A stretch of 64,000 nucleotides of DNA from Microbacterium capsulatum (GCF_030865425.1 NZ_JAVFCB010000009.1:62001-126000); one strand, 5' to 3'. Shown: positions 7,252-16,646, numbered from the stretch's first letter. Made by a program: numbers and translations. Notes: a model not told the origin generated them from the sequence alone.

Positions 7252-8901
7252 CTACTTCCCGGTACCCCCGAGGTAGGCCGCCCACGGGTAGAACGTGTAG
7301 TCGAACGCGGCGGGAGCACCCGTGATCCGCTTGCCGAGCCACACGTCGTTGGTGAGGTCGATGCCCGGGAACATCGGGGTCATCTCGTCGTGCAGCTTCT
7401 TCTCGATGTCGACCACGATCTTGGCGCGCGCCTTGTCGTCCTTCTCGGCGATCGCCGTGCCGTACAGGTCGTCGATCCCGGCGTACTTGGACTGGTTGAA
7501 CGACGCCCCGGTGACCGCGGTCAGGCCGAGCCAGTCCAGCGGGTTCGGGATGTTCGGCCAGAACTGCGTGTACAGCAGGTCGGTGTTTCCGCGCGTCGCG
7601 GGGTCGTAGAGGTAGTTCGAGTACCCGGTCGCCGGGACGACGTTGAGCTTGAAGGTCAGCCCGATCTTGTCCGCGGCCGCCTTGATCGCCAGACCCAGCT
7701 GCTGCGTCTCTGCCTGCTGCGGCACGACGAGGCTGATCTCCTTGGACTTGACGTCGGCGGGCACGCCCGCGAGGAGCTTCTTGGCCGCGTCGATCTGGGC
7801 GGTGCCGTCGGTCTTGACGGTGTCGGCGTAGGCGTTCAGCTCGTCCTTGGCGAAGCCGTAGACCGCGCGGACCGTCTGCAGCGCGCTGGGCGTGCCCTGG
7901 CCGCCGTAGACCGTCGTGCCGATGCCCTTCCAGTCGATCGCCATCTGCAGCGCCTTGCGCACGTCGGCGTTGCCCATCGCGCCCGTGGTGTTCGCGACGA
8001 CGAGCGTGACCTCGAGCGGAGCCGGGCCGTTGAACACCTTGCCGGCCGGGGAGGCCTTGAGCTGCGGGAGCCCGGCCGTCGGCGGGTTGTAGGTGCCGTC
8101 GATCTGCCCGGACAGCAGGCCCGAGGTGATCGCCGAGTCGTCGGTGAGGAACGTGAAGTCGATGTTCTTCACCTTGAGCGGCAGGTCCTTGTTCCAGTAG
8201 GCGTCGTTGCGGGTGACGCTCACCGACTGCCCCTGGGTCCACTTCACGAACTTGTACGGCCCGGTGCACATGAGGCCGACGGCCGGGGTGCCGACCTTGT
8301 CGCCGTTCGTCTCGTAGAACTTCTGCTGCACGACGACGCCGGCGTAGCTGGCGAGCTCTTCGTTGAAGAGGTAGTCGGGCGTCTTCAGCTTGACCGTCAC
8401 CTGGTGGTCGCCGGTCTTCGAGATCGTGTCGACGCTGCCGAACAGGTAGCCGTAGAAGGCCGTCTTGTCGGTCATCGAGTGCTGCAGGCTCCACACCACG
8501 TCGTCGGCGGTCATCGGCGAGCCGTCCCAGAACTTCACGTCGTCGCGCAGGTCGTAGACCCAGGTGAGCGGATCCGGGTTCGAGAACGCCTTCGCCAGGT
8601 TCGGCTTGATCTGGAAGTCGGGGGTCTGCGCGAGCAGGTTCTCGCACATGTTCGAGTTGATCATGTTCGGCGTGTAGTCGGCGCCGTGGTACGGGTCGAT
8701 GGTCTGCGGCTCGCCCTGGAAGACGTTCCACGAGATCTTGTCGACCTCGGCGGTGCCCTTCGGGGTGAGGGTGGTCAGCTGCGATCCGGGGGAGGCGGCC
8801 GGGCCGGTGTGCGCGCCGCCGGAGCAGCCTGCCAGGGTGAGGGCGAGCGCGGTGGCGGTCGCGACGACCGTCAGCCGGGCGCGCGTGCGTGTGATGTGCA
8901 T
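7252..8901 (-). CDS. Peptide ABC transporter substrate-binding lipoprotein (second system)
   Basis: 549-residue SBP_bac_5 receptor, the last gene of the LacI-linked operon. The start at 8901 (MHITRTRARL) has AGGAG 10 nt upstream and gives a clean lipoprotein signal ending LALTLAGC. The frame is open up to 8958, where an ATG overlaps the stop of the ATPase gene (ATGA), so a 19-residue N-terminal extension is possible but would spoil the signal peptide. Family patterns include PNLAKAFSNPDPLTWVYDLRDD, MCTGPYKFVKWTQGQ and DVRKALQMAIDWKGI. It delivers the ligand to the DppB/DppC pair encoded upstream. Placement of the SBP gene at the operon end, rather than first, is unusual. Confidence 0.92.
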   Translation of the reverse strand: MHITRTRARLTVVATATALALTLAGCSGGAHTGPAASPGSQLTTLTPKGTAEVDKISWNVFQGEPQTIDPYHGADYTPNMINSNMCENLLAQTPDFQIKPNLAKAFSNPDPLTWVYDLRDDVKFWDGSPMTADDVVWSLQHSMTDKTAFYGYLFGSVDTISKTGDHQVTVKLKTPDYLFNEELASYAGVVVQQKFYETNGDKVGTPAVGLMCTGPYKFVKWTQGQSVSVTRNDAYWNKDLPLKVKNIDFTFLTDDSAITSGLLSGQIDGTYNPPTAGLPQLKASPAGKVFNGPAPLEVTLVVANTTGAMGNADVRKALQMAIDWKGIGTTVYGGQGTPSALQTVRAVYGFAKDELNAYADTVKTDGTAQIDAAKKLLAGVPADVKSKEISLVVPQQAETQQLGLAIKAAADKIGLTFKLNVVPATGYSNYLYDPATRGNTDLLYTQFWPNIPNPLDWLGLTAVTGASFNQSKYAGIDDLYGTAIAEKDDKARAKIVVDIEKKLHDEMTPMFPGIDLTNDVWLGKRITGAPAAFDYTFYPWAAYLGGTGK

Positions 8902-8954
8902 GGGGGTGGTGCTCCTGTTCATCGTCGAGCAGTGGTTATCGGGTCGAGCGGTGG

Positions 8955-9755
8955 TCATCGGGTGCTGGAGGCGGGTTCCCAGCCTTCGCGCGGCACGGAG
9001 TCGCGCAGCAGCCGGGTGTAGGGGTGCTGAGGATCGTCGAGGACGTCGGGGGTGGGTCCGTGCTCGACGACGGCGCCGTGGCGCATGACGATCGTGTCGT
9101 CGGTGATCTGCCGGATCACCGCGAGGTCGTGGCTGATGAACACGTAGCTCACGCCGCGGCTCTCGCGGATGTCCGACAGGAGATTGAGGATCTGCGCCTG
9201 GATCGACACGTCCAGCGCCGAGACGGCCTCGTCGAGGATGAGGATCTCGGGCTCGGCGGCGAGGGCGCGGGCGATCGCGACGCGCTGCCGCTGGCCGCCG
9301 GAGAGGGACCGGGGCAGCGCGTTCAGCTGGCGCTCGTCGAGCCCGACGAGGTCGGCGAGCTCGCGCACGCGCCGGGCCGTCTCATCGCGGCCGAGGTGGA
9401 AGTGCGCGCGCACGACCTCGGCGAGGCAGTCCCCGACGCGCTGGCGCCGGTCGAGCGAGGTGTACGGGTCCTGGAACACGATCTGGATGCTCCTGCCGCG
9501 CTCGCGCAGCCGCCGGGCGCTGCGGGAGGGCACGGTGCGGTCCTCGCCGCGGAACAGGATCCGCCCCGCGGACGGCCGCTCCAGGCCGATGATCATCCGG
9601 GCGGTCGTGGTCTTGCCCGATCCCGATTCCCCCACGATGCCGAGGGATCCGCCGGCGTGCAACGCGAAGCTCACGTCCTGCACGGCCACGGCCTGCGCCC
9701 GGCCCCGGCCGAACGTCTTGGACAGATGCTCGACGACGAGCAGCGGTTCGTTCAT
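8955..9755 (-). CDS. Peptide ABC transporter ATP-binding protein, DppF type
   Basis: 266-residue ABC ATPase. Walker A GESGSGKTT (Lys48), Q-loop FQDPYTSLDRR, signature LSGGQRQRVAIARAL, Walker B ILILDEAVSALD and the H-loop SHDL are all intact. The C-terminus carries HPYTRLLRDSVP, typical of DppF, without the Cys cluster. The ATG at 9755 overlaps the stop of the DppD gene (ATGA); the open frame above it is a shadow. It forms the heterodimeric motor with the DppD-type protein encoded directly upstream. DEAVSALD instead of DEPVSALD is a minor variation. Confidence 0.94.
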   Translation of the reverse strand: MNEPLLVVEHLSKTFGRGRAQAVAVQDVSFALHAGGSLGIVGESGSGKTTTARMIIGLERPSAGRILFRGEDRTVPSRSARRLRERGRSIQIVFQDPYTSLDRRQRVGDCLAEVVRAHFHLGRDETARRVRELADLVGLDERQLNALPRSLSGGQRQRVAIARALAAEPEILILDEAVSALDVSIQAQILNLLSDIRESRGVSYVFISHDLAVIRQITDDTIVMRHGAVVEHGPTPDVLDDPQHPYTRLLRDSVPREGWEPASSTR

Positions 9756-10789
9756 CGGGCGACCTCCTCGGCGATGGCGGCGTCCGGCCCGGGCGCGGGC
9801 TGCAGCAGGGTCCCGCGCAGCTCGTCGGCGCGCACGCAGCGCGTCTGGCCGGCCTCGCCGATCTGCAGCAGCTCGGGCACGCCGGCGCGGCACCGGTCCT
9901 GGGCGAACCGGCAGCGCGGGGCGAACGCGCAGCCGTCCGGGGCCTCGTAGGCCGTGGTGGGGTGGCCGGGGATCGCGGGCAGCCGCACGGCGCGGCGGTC
10001 GATCTCCGGGCGGGCCTGCAGGAGGGCGGCGGTGTACGGGTGCAGCGGATCGCGGTGCAGCTGAGTCGAGCGCTGCCGCTCCATGACCTGCCCGGCGTAC
10101 AGCACGATCGTCTCGTCGCACACGGCGCCGGCGAGTTCGAGGTCGTGCGTGATGAAGAGCATCGCCATGCCGTGCTCGCGCTGCATCCGGCGCAGGATCG
10201 CCATCACCTCGGCCTGCGTGGTCACGTCGAGGGCCGTGGTGGGCTCGTCGGCGAGGATCAGCCGCGGGCGGGCCGCGACGGCGGCCGCGATCATGACCCG
10301 CTGGAGCAGCCCGCCGCTGAGCTCGTGCGGGTACTGCCGCATGCGGCGTTCCGGATCCGAGATCCCGACCGCGTCGAGCAGCTCGACGGCGCGCTGGGCG
10401 GCCGCGGCCTTCGGCATGCGCTCGTTCGTGCGCATGGCCTCGGTGAGGAAGTCGCCGATCCGGCGGACCGGGTTCGTGTAGGCGCGGGCGTCCTGGAAGA
10501 TCATCGCCACGTCGCGGGCCCGGTAGGCCCGCAGCGCCTCCGCGCGCAGGTCGAACACGGCGGATCCGTCGAAGTCCACCCGGCCGGACACCTCGGCGCC
10601 GTCGGGCAGCAGCCGGGCGATCGTACGCACCGTCATCGACTTGCCGGATCCGGACTCGCCGACGAGGCCGAGCGTGCGCCCCTCCTCGATCTCGAACGCG
10701 ACGTCGCGGAGGACCGTGCGCAGCTCGCCGGCGACGGGCAGGCCGACGGTGAGGTCCTCGACCCGCAGCAGCGGCGTGGACGCGGTCAT
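9752..10789 (-). CDS. Peptide ABC transporter ATP-binding protein, DppD type
   Basis: 345-residue ABC ATPase. Walker A GESGSGKSM (Lys50), Q-loop FQDARAYTNP, signature LSGGLLQRVMIAAAV, Walker B LILADEPTTALD and the H-loop THDL are visible. The signature GGLLQR differs from the usual GGMRQR. The C-terminal oligopeptide domain has the DppD cysteines: GCAFAPRCRFAQDRC and RCV, which in the family bind an Fe-S cluster or zinc. The start ATG at 10789 overlaps the DppC stop (ATGA). Confidence 0.93.
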   Translation of the reverse strand: MTASTPLLRVEDLTVGLPVAGELRTVLRDVAFEIEEGRTLGLVGESGSGKSMTVRTIARLLPDGAEVSGRVDFDGSAVFDLRAEALRAYRARDVAMIFQDARAYTNPVRRIGDFLTEAMRTNERMPKAAAAQRAVELLDAVGISDPERRMRQYPHELSGGLLQRVMIAAAVAARPRLILADEPTTALDVTTQAEVMAILRRMQREHGMAMLFITHDLELAGAVCDETIVLYAGQVMERQRSTQLHRDPLHPYTAALLQARPEIDRRAVRLPAIPGHPTTAYEAPDGCAFAPRCRFAQDRCRAGVPELLQIGEAGQTRCVRADELRGTLLQPAPGPDAAIAEEVAR

Positions 10790-11655
10790 GCGCGGGCCTC
10801 CGAACGCTCGGTGAGACGGTCGCCCAGCACGTTCACAGCGGCGACGGTGATGACGATGAGCACGCTCGCGTAGAGCGCCTCCTGCGGCTGTCCCTGCAGC
10901 ACGCCGGCCATGCCGGTGCCGACCATGGCGCCCCAGTCGGCGGTCGGCGGCTGCACGCCGAGGCCGATGAAGGAGAGACCGGCGAGGTCCATGAGCGCGA
11001 AGCCGAACGCGAGGGTCGCGTTGGCGACGATGAGCCCCGATACGTTCGGCAGGATGTGCCGCAGCGAGATCCACCAGCCGTACAGGCCCTGCACGCGCAG
11101 CGCGGCGATGTACGGCAGCGAGCGCTCCCGCAGGGCGGCGCTGCGCACGATCCGGGCGATGTACGGGATGTACGCGATCGACAGTGCGACGACGGCGGCG
11201 GTGAGGCCGGATCCGAACAGCGCGGTGGCGAGGATCGCGAGCAGCAGGCCGGGGAACGCGAACACGGCGTCGATGACCCGGACGACGGCCTGGTCGAACC
11301 AGCCGCCGAACCAGACGGCGGTGAGCGCGAGCGCGGTGCCGAGGATCGTGGAGAGCACGACGACCAGGAACGGCCCGATGAGCGCGGTCTGGGATCCGGC
11401 GATCAGACGGGAGAGCAGGTCGCGCCCGCTCGCGTCGGTGCCGAGCAGGTGCGTCGCGGAGGAGCCCTGGTAGGCGCCGGACAGATCGACGGCGTTCGGA
11501 TCCTGCGGGGAGATCACTGGGGCGAGCAGCGCGATCAGCACGATCGCGGCGAGCGCGCCGACGGACACCCAGCCCGAGGCGGAGATCGAGCCGGGGCGGC
11601 GGATCCGGCGCGCGGGGCGCGTGGTCGGCCGGCCGGCGGCGGTGACGGCGGTCAT
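10786..11655 (-). CDS. Peptide ABC transporter permease, DppC type (second system)
   Basis: 289-residue DppC/OppC permease. TM1 lies at about residues 28-50, followed by the family motif HLLGTDASGRDLLSRL and five more TM segments. The EAA loop includes YIAALRVQGLYGWWISLRHILPN and the C-terminal part has FIGLGVQPPTADWGAM. The ATG at 11655 overlaps the DppB stop (ATGA). Part of the seven-gene LacI-linked operon. Confidence 0.94.
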   Translation of the reverse strand: MTAVTAAGRPTTRPARRIRRPGSISASGWVSVGALAAIVLIALLAPVISPQDPNAVDLSGAYQGSSATHLLGTDASGRDLLSRLIAGSQTALIGPFLVVVLSTILGTALALTAVWFGGWFDQAVVRVIDAVFAFPGLLLAILATALFGSGLTAAVVALSIAYIPYIARIVRSAALRERSLPYIAALRVQGLYGWWISLRHILPNVSGLIVANATLAFGFALMDLAGLSFIGLGVQPPTADWGAMVGTGMAGVLQGQPQEALYASVLIVITVAAVNVLGDRLTERSEARA

Positions 11656-12662
11656 GAGTCCTTCTTTCCCAGCGGCACGCGTGGATCGAGCAGCGTGTAG
11701 GCGAGGTCGATGAGGGTGTTCAGCACGATGAAGGTCGCGACGTAGACGAGGCAGATCGCCTGCACGACCGGGAAGTCCTTCTGCTGCACGGAGCTGACGA
11801 GGAACTGGCCGAGGCCGCCGAGCTGGAAGACCTGCTCGACGACGACGCTGCCCGCGATGAGGCCGGCGATCGTGAGGCCGGCGGCGGTGAGCACGGGCAT
11901 CGCGGCGTTGCGGATGACGTGGCGACCGACGACGAACCGGCGCGGGAGCCCGCGGCTGATGGCCGTCTGCACGTGGTCGCTGGAGAGCTCGGAGCGAATC
12001 GCGGCCTGCGTCATCCGGGCGACGAAGGCGACGGAGGCGAGGGCGAGCGAGACCGCGGGGAGCACCGAGTGGTACACCGCGTCGCCACCCGGATCGCCGG
12101 CCCCGAACACCGGGAACCAGCCGAGGTCCACCGCGAACACGATGATGAACACCACCGCGGCGACGAACGTGGGCACGGCCATGGCGGCGGTCGCCGCGAC
12201 CATCGTGGAGCGCGACAGCCAGCCCGGCTTGAGCCCGGCGAACGCGCCGAGCAGAAGGCCCACGACGAGCACGATCACGGCGGCCATCACCACGAGCAGC
12301 GCGGTGGCCGGGGCGCGGGCTCCGATCAGGGTCGACACGGGCTGGTTGTAGATGATCGACCTGCCGAAGTCGCCGTGCAGCACGCCGGCGAGCCAGCGCA
12401 GATACTGCAGCCAGACGGGGTCGTCGAGGTGGTACTCCAGACGCAGCGCCGCGATCGCGTCGGCGCTCATGGTGCGGCCGTGCGTGAGGAACGTGATCGG
12501 GTCGCCCGGGGCGGCGTAGAGGGCGCCGAACACGACGAGGCTCGCGACGAACAGGGTGGCGAGCAGGCCCAGGATCCGCCCGGCGACGAAGCGGAAGACA
12601 CCCCATCCGGGCCCGCGGCGGGTGGCGACCTGCTGGGCCGCGACGACGGTGGTCTCGCTCAC
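11652..12662 (-). CDS. Peptide ABC transporter permease, DppB type (second system)
   Basis: 336-residue DppB permease starting at GTG 12662, whose GTGA overlaps the stop of the amidohydrolase gene. The N-terminus (about 25 residues) is longer than usual before TM1. Family features are LYAAPGDPITFLTHGRTMS, LEYHLDDPVWLQYLRWLAGVLHGDFG, the EAA loop with RGLPRRFVVGRHVIRN, and the C-terminal LLDPRVPLGKKDS. Translation coupling to the hydrolase gene shows that the importer and the enzyme are made together. Confidence 0.94.
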   Translation of the reverse strand: MSETTVVAAQQVATRRGPGWGVFRFVAGRILGLLATLFVASLVVFGALYAAPGDPITFLTHGRTMSADAIAALRLEYHLDDPVWLQYLRWLAGVLHGDFGRSIIYNQPVSTLIGARAPATALLVVMAAVIVLVVGLLLGAFAGLKPGWLSRSTMVAATAAMAVPTFVAAVVFIIVFAVDLGWFPVFGAGDPGGDAVYHSVLPAVSLALASVAFVARMTQAAIRSELSSDHVQTAISRGLPRRFVVGRHVIRNAAMPVLTAAGLTIAGLIAGSVVVEQVFQLGGLGQFLVSSVQQKDFPVVQAICLVYVATFIVLNTLIDLAYTLLDPRVPLGKKDS

Positions 12663-14329
12663 GACGCCACCTCCGCGAGGAGGGCTCCCCCGGGTGCGGC
12701 GTTGGGTGCAGCGGCAGCCGCGGCGCGGTGCACCGTGCGGCCGCCGACGACCGTGCGCACGACGCGCGCCTCGAGCAGCTCGTCCACCGGGCGCGTGAAG
12801 ACGTCGCGGTCGAGCACGATGAAGTCGGCGTGCAGGCCGATCGCGAGGCGGCCGTGCGACTGCTCGGAGCGGCTCGCCCAGGCGGCGTCGCGGGTGGCAT
12901 GCCGGATCGCGTCCGCGAGCGGCAGCGCGTACCGCGCGACGTTCGCCGGCAGCGACGGATCGAACGCCGAGCGCCGGGTCGCGGCGATGAACATGTTGGG
13001 CAGCGGGGCGTGCGGCGATGTCGGCGAGTCCGTGCCGAACACCAGCCGCGCGCCGGCCTCGGTCATCTCGGGCCATGGGAAGCCGCGGTCGGCACGCGCG
13101 TCGCCGAGCATCCGGCGCCAGTTCTCCAGGTGCGCGGGGTCCGCGTGCACGGGCTGCATGCTCGCGACGATCCCGAGCGCGGCGAGGCGCTCGATGTCCG
13201 CGGTCTCGACGACCTCGAGGTGCTCGATCCTGTGGCGGCGCTCGCGCGGTCCGTTGACCGCCACGGCGTGCTCGACCGCGCCGATCGCGATCCGCACGGC
13301 CTCGTCGCCGATCGCGTGCATCGCGACCTGCAGGCCGGCGGCATCGGCGGCCGCGACCACGGGGGCGAGCTCGGCGAGGCTCCAGACCGGGTCGGCGTTC
13401 GAGCCGTCGGCGTAGGGCCGGCCGAGCGTCGCGGTGCAGCCGTCGACGGTGCCGTCGACGATGACCTTGATCCCGGTGACGCGCAGGAACGGCGTCGCCT
13501 GCGCGGCCGCGAGCGCGGCGGCGTGGGCGACCTGGGCGAGGTTCTCGGCCTCGTCGCCGGTCGGCGTCACGCGCCAGAACCCGGCGATGCGGGTGGTCAG
13601 CGTTCCCGCGGCGTCGGCGCGGCGCATGGTCTCGTAGTCGTCCGGCCCGAGGGCCATGTCGGTGCTGCCGGTGACGCCGGTCTCGGCGTAGCCCGCGAGC
13701 ACGGCGCGGAGGGCGGCGTCGCGGTCCGCCGCGGTGGTGAACCCGTCCAGCACGGGCCAGACCAGACGGTGCATCGCGGTCTCGTCGACATAACCGGTGG
13801 CGTGGCGGTCCGCGTCGCGGTGCACGGTGCCACCGGGCGGCGATGCGGTGGCGTCATCGATGCCGACCTCGGCGAGCGCGGCGGTGTTCAGCCAGATGGA
13901 GTGGAAGTCGTAGGTCTGCGCGTAGACGGGGCGCTCCGCCACGACCGCGTCGAGCATCGCGCGGTGCGCGGTGCCGCCGGGGAGGTCGCCGTGCTTCCAC
14001 CCGGTCGCGTGGATCCGCGGGGCGTCGGGGTGCTCCTCGGCCCAGGCGGCGATGCGCCTCTGGATCTCCTCGAGCGAGCCCGCACCCCACAGGTCGACCT
14101 GCTCGGCGGCCTCGCCCGTGCCGACGATGTGCGCGTGCCCGTCGACGAAGCCGGGGAGCACGGTCGCGCCGTCCAGGTCGTGGATCCGGGCGTCGGATCC
14201 GGCCACCCGCTCGGCGGTGGCATCGTCGCCGACGTAGGCGATCCGGTCGCCCTCGACGACCAGGGCCTCGGCCCAGGGGCGCCGGTCGGCGGTGAAGATC
14301 CGCGCGTTGCGGTACAGATCGGTGGACAT
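12659..14329 (-). CDS. YtcJ-type metal-dependent amidohydrolase
   Basis: 556-residue amidohydrolase-3 family protein, related to YtcJ and N-substituted formamide deformylases. Metal ligands are visible: HAH at residues 65-67 in GFVDGHAHIVG, Lys in RVTGIKVIVDGTVDG, His in VAMHAIGDEAV, His in HRIEHLE and Asp in VFGTDSPTSPH. No signal peptide, so it acts in the cytosol. The start at 14329 has GAGAGGAAG about 8 nt upstream. The second gene of the operon, it overlaps the DppB gene by GTGA. It probably hydrolyses an amide bond in the imported compound or in the product of the acyltransferase-like enzyme encoded upstream. The exact substrate is unknown. Confidence 0.85.
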   Translation of the reverse strand: MSTDLYRNARIFTADRRPWAEALVVEGDRIAYVGDDATAERVAGSDARIHDLDGATVLPGFVDGHAHIVGTGEAAEQVDLWGAGSLEEIQRRIAAWAEEHPDAPRIHATGWKHGDLPGGTAHRAMLDAVVAERPVYAQTYDFHSIWLNTAALAEVGIDDATASPPGGTVHRDADRHATGYVDETAMHRLVWPVLDGFTTAADRDAALRAVLAGYAETGVTGSTDMALGPDDYETMRRADAAGTLTTRIAGFWRVTPTGDEAENLAQVAHAAALAAAQATPFLRVTGIKVIVDGTVDGCTATLGRPYADGSNADPVWSLAELAPVVAAADAAGLQVAMHAIGDEAVRIAIGAVEHAVAVNGPRERRHRIEHLEVVETADIERLAALGIVASMQPVHADPAHLENWRRMLGDARADRGFPWPEMTEAGARLVFGTDSPTSPHAPLPNMFIAATRRSAFDPSLPANVARYALPLADAIRHATRDAAWASRSEQSHGRLAIGLHADFIVLDRDVFTRPVDELLEARVVRTVVGGRTVHRAAAAAAPNAAPGGALLAEVAS

Positions 14330-14354
14330 CGTCGTCTTCCTCTCTCTCAGCGGT

Positions 14355-15425
14355 CTAGAACCGGTCGAGGCCCTCGCGGGCCGCTTCGTCGGGGGTGCCC
14401 GCCCGGTAGTCCAGGGCGAAGCCGGGCACGTCGAGCGACACCGTGAGCAGGGTGCCCCACTGCTCGTGGGCGGGGGACGCGGCATCGGGCCGCATGCACA
14501 CGATCGCGCCTGCGCCATCGGGGCCGCAGAACGCGCCCGCCCGCTCCACGGCGGTGCGGCCGACCATGGCCGCACTGGCCGCGCTGGCGTGCGCGTAGCG
14601 CTCGGTGGAGACCGAGTCGGCCGTGATCGCATCGCCCTGCGCCAGCACGGGGTCGAGGAAGTGGTTCGTGTGCAGGATCCAGCCGTTCGGATCCGGATCC
14701 ACGACCGCGACGCCCGCGGGCGCCATCTCGATCGACGCGGCCCGCGCCGTGCCGCCGTGGAAGGATGCGACGGTGAGCACGGTCGACGCGCTCACGGTGG
14801 CCGAGGCGGCGATGTCGTGCGCCTCGGCGATGGTCGCCGCCTCCTCGAGCACGCGACGGGCGATCGCGTGCACGGGAACGCCCGCGCCCGCGCCGTCGGA
14901 GCGGTGCCGGAGGATGTTGAAGTGCATTCCGAGACCGGCGTCGTTCACGCCGATCTTCGCCGCGGTGCCGAACTCGGTGAACAGCTTCACGCCGCGTCCG
15001 GCGGCGGTCCGGAACGAGAGCAGCAGCCCCTCCGGGGTCAGCGTGTCGTGCCAGTCCCAGGTCTGGATGGTCTCCGGCGCGCCGCCGGCGGGCGGGGCGA
15101 GCACCGCGGTCGTGCATTCGCCGACCCCGGGGGCGGTGGCGAGGATCTCGGTGCGCGCGCCGACGGCGGCGACGCGCCAGCTCTCGAGCCCGGCCGCCTC
15201 GGCGATCGCGTCGGACTCCTCGGCCAGTCCCGGAGCCCAGGCCCGGAGCGCCGCGTGGCAGCCGTCCGCGATCGCCCGCACGTCCTCGTCGGCGATCCCC
15301 AGCAGCGCGAAGTGCGCGAGGTAGCGATCGCTGGTGTCCCGGATCCGCGCGGCGTGGCGCGCGCCGATCTCGAGACCGCGTTCGCGGGGCTCCGTGGCGG
15401 ACGTGGACAGGGTGTGCAGCTTCAT
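14355..15425 (-). CDS. C45-type acyltransferase/amidase (isopenicillin N acyltransferase-like)
   Basis: 356-residue Ntn-hydrolase of the peptidase C45 (acyl-CoA:6-aminopenicillanic acid acyltransferase) family. The predicted nucleophile is Cys104 in VGECTTAV, which would become N-terminal after self-cleavage at Glu-Cys. Other family patterns are TWDWHDTL (about residues 121-128), GLGMHFNILRH and HTNHFLDP. It is the first gene of the operon, 137 nt from the divergent LacI gene. In such families members hydrolyse or exchange acyl groups on amino compounds (beta-lactams, N-acyl amino acids, ceramide-like amides). With an amidohydrolase and a peptide importer in the same operon, deacylation of an imported N-acyl compound is the likeliest role; that is inference. 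Confidence 0.8.
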   Translation of the reverse strand: MKLHTLSTSATEPRERGLEIGARHAARIRDTSDRYLAHFALLGIADEDVRAIADGCHAALRAWAPGLAEESDAIAEAAGLESWRVAAVGARTEILATAPGVGECTTAVLAPPAGGAPETIQTWDWHDTLTPEGLLLSFRTAAGRGVKLFTEFGTAAKIGVNDAGLGMHFNILRHRSDGAGAGVPVHAIARRVLEEAATIAEAHDIAASATVSASTVLTVASFHGGTARAASIEMAPAGVAVVDPDPNGWILHTNHFLDPVLAQGDAITADSVSTERYAHASAASAAMVGRTAVERAGAFCGPDGAGAIVCMRPDAASPAHEQWGTLLTVSLDVPGFALDYRAGTPDEAAREGLDRF

Positions 15426-15488
15426 CGCGGGGGGCCGGCCTCTTCTGGTTCTCGCCCGTCGACTGTGGCGGGCGAGTTCACGCTAGAG

Positions 15489-15506
15489 GTATGAAACGTT
15501 TAATAC
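15489..15506. promoter_or_regulatory. LacI-family operator between the divergent operon and its regulator
   Basis: GTATGAAACGTTTAATAC is an 18-bp dyad with one mismatched pair and the central AAACGTTT typical of LacI/GalR sites. It lies 64 nt from the acyltransferase start and 58 nt from the LacI start, so one dimer could control both directions. Confidence 0.75.
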
Positions 15507-15563
15507 AATCGGATCGAAACACGGTCGCCCCGGCGGCCGGAACCGAGCGGGGAAGGGGCCGCG

Positions 15564-16607
15564 ATGGCGCGATCCAAGGGCGTCACGATCCACGACGTGG
15601 CGCGGCGCGCGGGGGTGTCGATCGCCGCCGTCTCGATGGCTCTGAACGACACCGGCACGCTCAGCGCCGCCACCCGGCTGCGCATCCGCGGGGTCGCCGA
15701 GGAGATGGAGTACCAGGCCGACGCGCTCGCGCGGGGCCTGCGACGCTCCTCGGTGGGTGCGATCGGCGTCGTGATGCGCTCGCTCGATGCGCTCGGCCAG
15801 TACGCCCCGCGCGGCGTCGACGTGTTCACCCGGTACATCGGCGCGGCCTCGTCGCAGGCGATGGATCGCGGGCTCAGCCTCATGCTCGTGCCGGATCCGA
15901 CCCGCCGGCCGACGCCCCCTCTCGCGCTCTCCCTCGACGGCTACATCGTCGCGATGCCGCACGTCGACGATCCGGTCGTCCGCCTGTTCGAGCGCCGCGG
16001 GATCCCCTACGTCACGCTCGGCCGCGATCCGAGCCGGCCCGACTTCGTCGACTGGGCGACGGAGGACGACGCGGTGACGATCCGCCGCGTGCTCGACCAC
16101 TTCGAGGCGGGAGGCGCGCGCAGCGTCGCGCTCGTGCGCGGCACGGATCCGAACGCCTGGAACATGGACAGCGAGGCCGTCTACCGTCGCTGGTGCACGG
16201 ACCGCGGGATCGCGTCCCGCGTGCTCGAGGTCCCGGAGGGCGACGGCCAGGAGGGCGGCGAGCGCGCCGCTCACGCGATCGTCGACGCCGCGGTGCCGGA
16301 CGCCGTGCTCTGCCTCACCGGCCGGCACGCGGCCGGCGTTCTCACGGGGCTTCAGGCCCGCGGGGTGCGCGTGCCCGAGCAGACCATGATCGCCACGGCG
16401 TCGGACTCGGAGCACACCCGGCACAGCCGGCCGGCGATCTCGGCCGTCGAGCTGAACCCGGTGGCGACGACATCGGCGGTCCTCGACCTGCTGCAGGCCC
16501 GGATCGCCGGAGAACCGAGCGCCGGGCCGATCCTGACGAGCGCGCGCTTCCGGGTGCGGGCGTCGAGTCGTCGTACGCCGCACACGCCGCAGACGGAGGC
16601 GCCGTGA
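15564..16607 (+). CDS. LacI-family transcriptional repressor
   Basis: 347-residue LacI/GalR regulator. The helix-turn-helix is at residues 6-27 (VTIHDVARRAGVSIAAVSMAL), followed by the hinge region with YQADALARGLRR. The C-terminal periplasmic-binding-like domain runs from about 60 to 335, with SVGAIGVVM at its beginning and ARFRVRASSRR at its end. It is divergent from the acyltransferase-importer operon, and a near-perfect LacI dyad lies in the shared 138-nt interval, so it very probably represses that operon and itself. The effector is probably the imported compound or a breakdown product. Confidence 0.93.
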   Translation: MARSKGVTIHDVARRAGVSIAAVSMALNDTGTLSAATRLRIRGVAEEMEYQADALARGLRRSSVGAIGVVMRSLDALGQYAPRGVDVFTRYIGAASSQAMDRGLSLMLVPDPTRRPTPPLALSLDGYIVAMPHVDDPVVRLFERRGIPYVTLGRDPSRPDFVDWATEDDAVTIRRVLDHFEAGGARSVALVRGTDPNAWNMDSEAVYRRWCTDRGIASRVLEVPEGDGQEGGERAAHAIVDAAVPDAVLCLTGRHAAGVLTGLQARGVRVPEQTMIATASDSEHTRHSRPAISAVELNPVATTSAVLDLLQARIAGEPSAGPILTSARFRVRASSRRTPHTPQTEAP

Positions 16608-16617
16608 CATGACGAAG

Positions 16618-16646
16618 CGCCGGCCCCACTCTGCGTGGGGCCGGCG
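16618..16646. terminator. Bidirectional terminator between LacI and SHOCT genes
   Basis: CGCCGGCCCCAC and GTGGGGCCGGCG form a perfect 12-bp stem with a 5-nt loop, 10 nt after the LacI stop and 20 nt from the stop of the convergent SHOCT gene. Confidence 0.8.
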
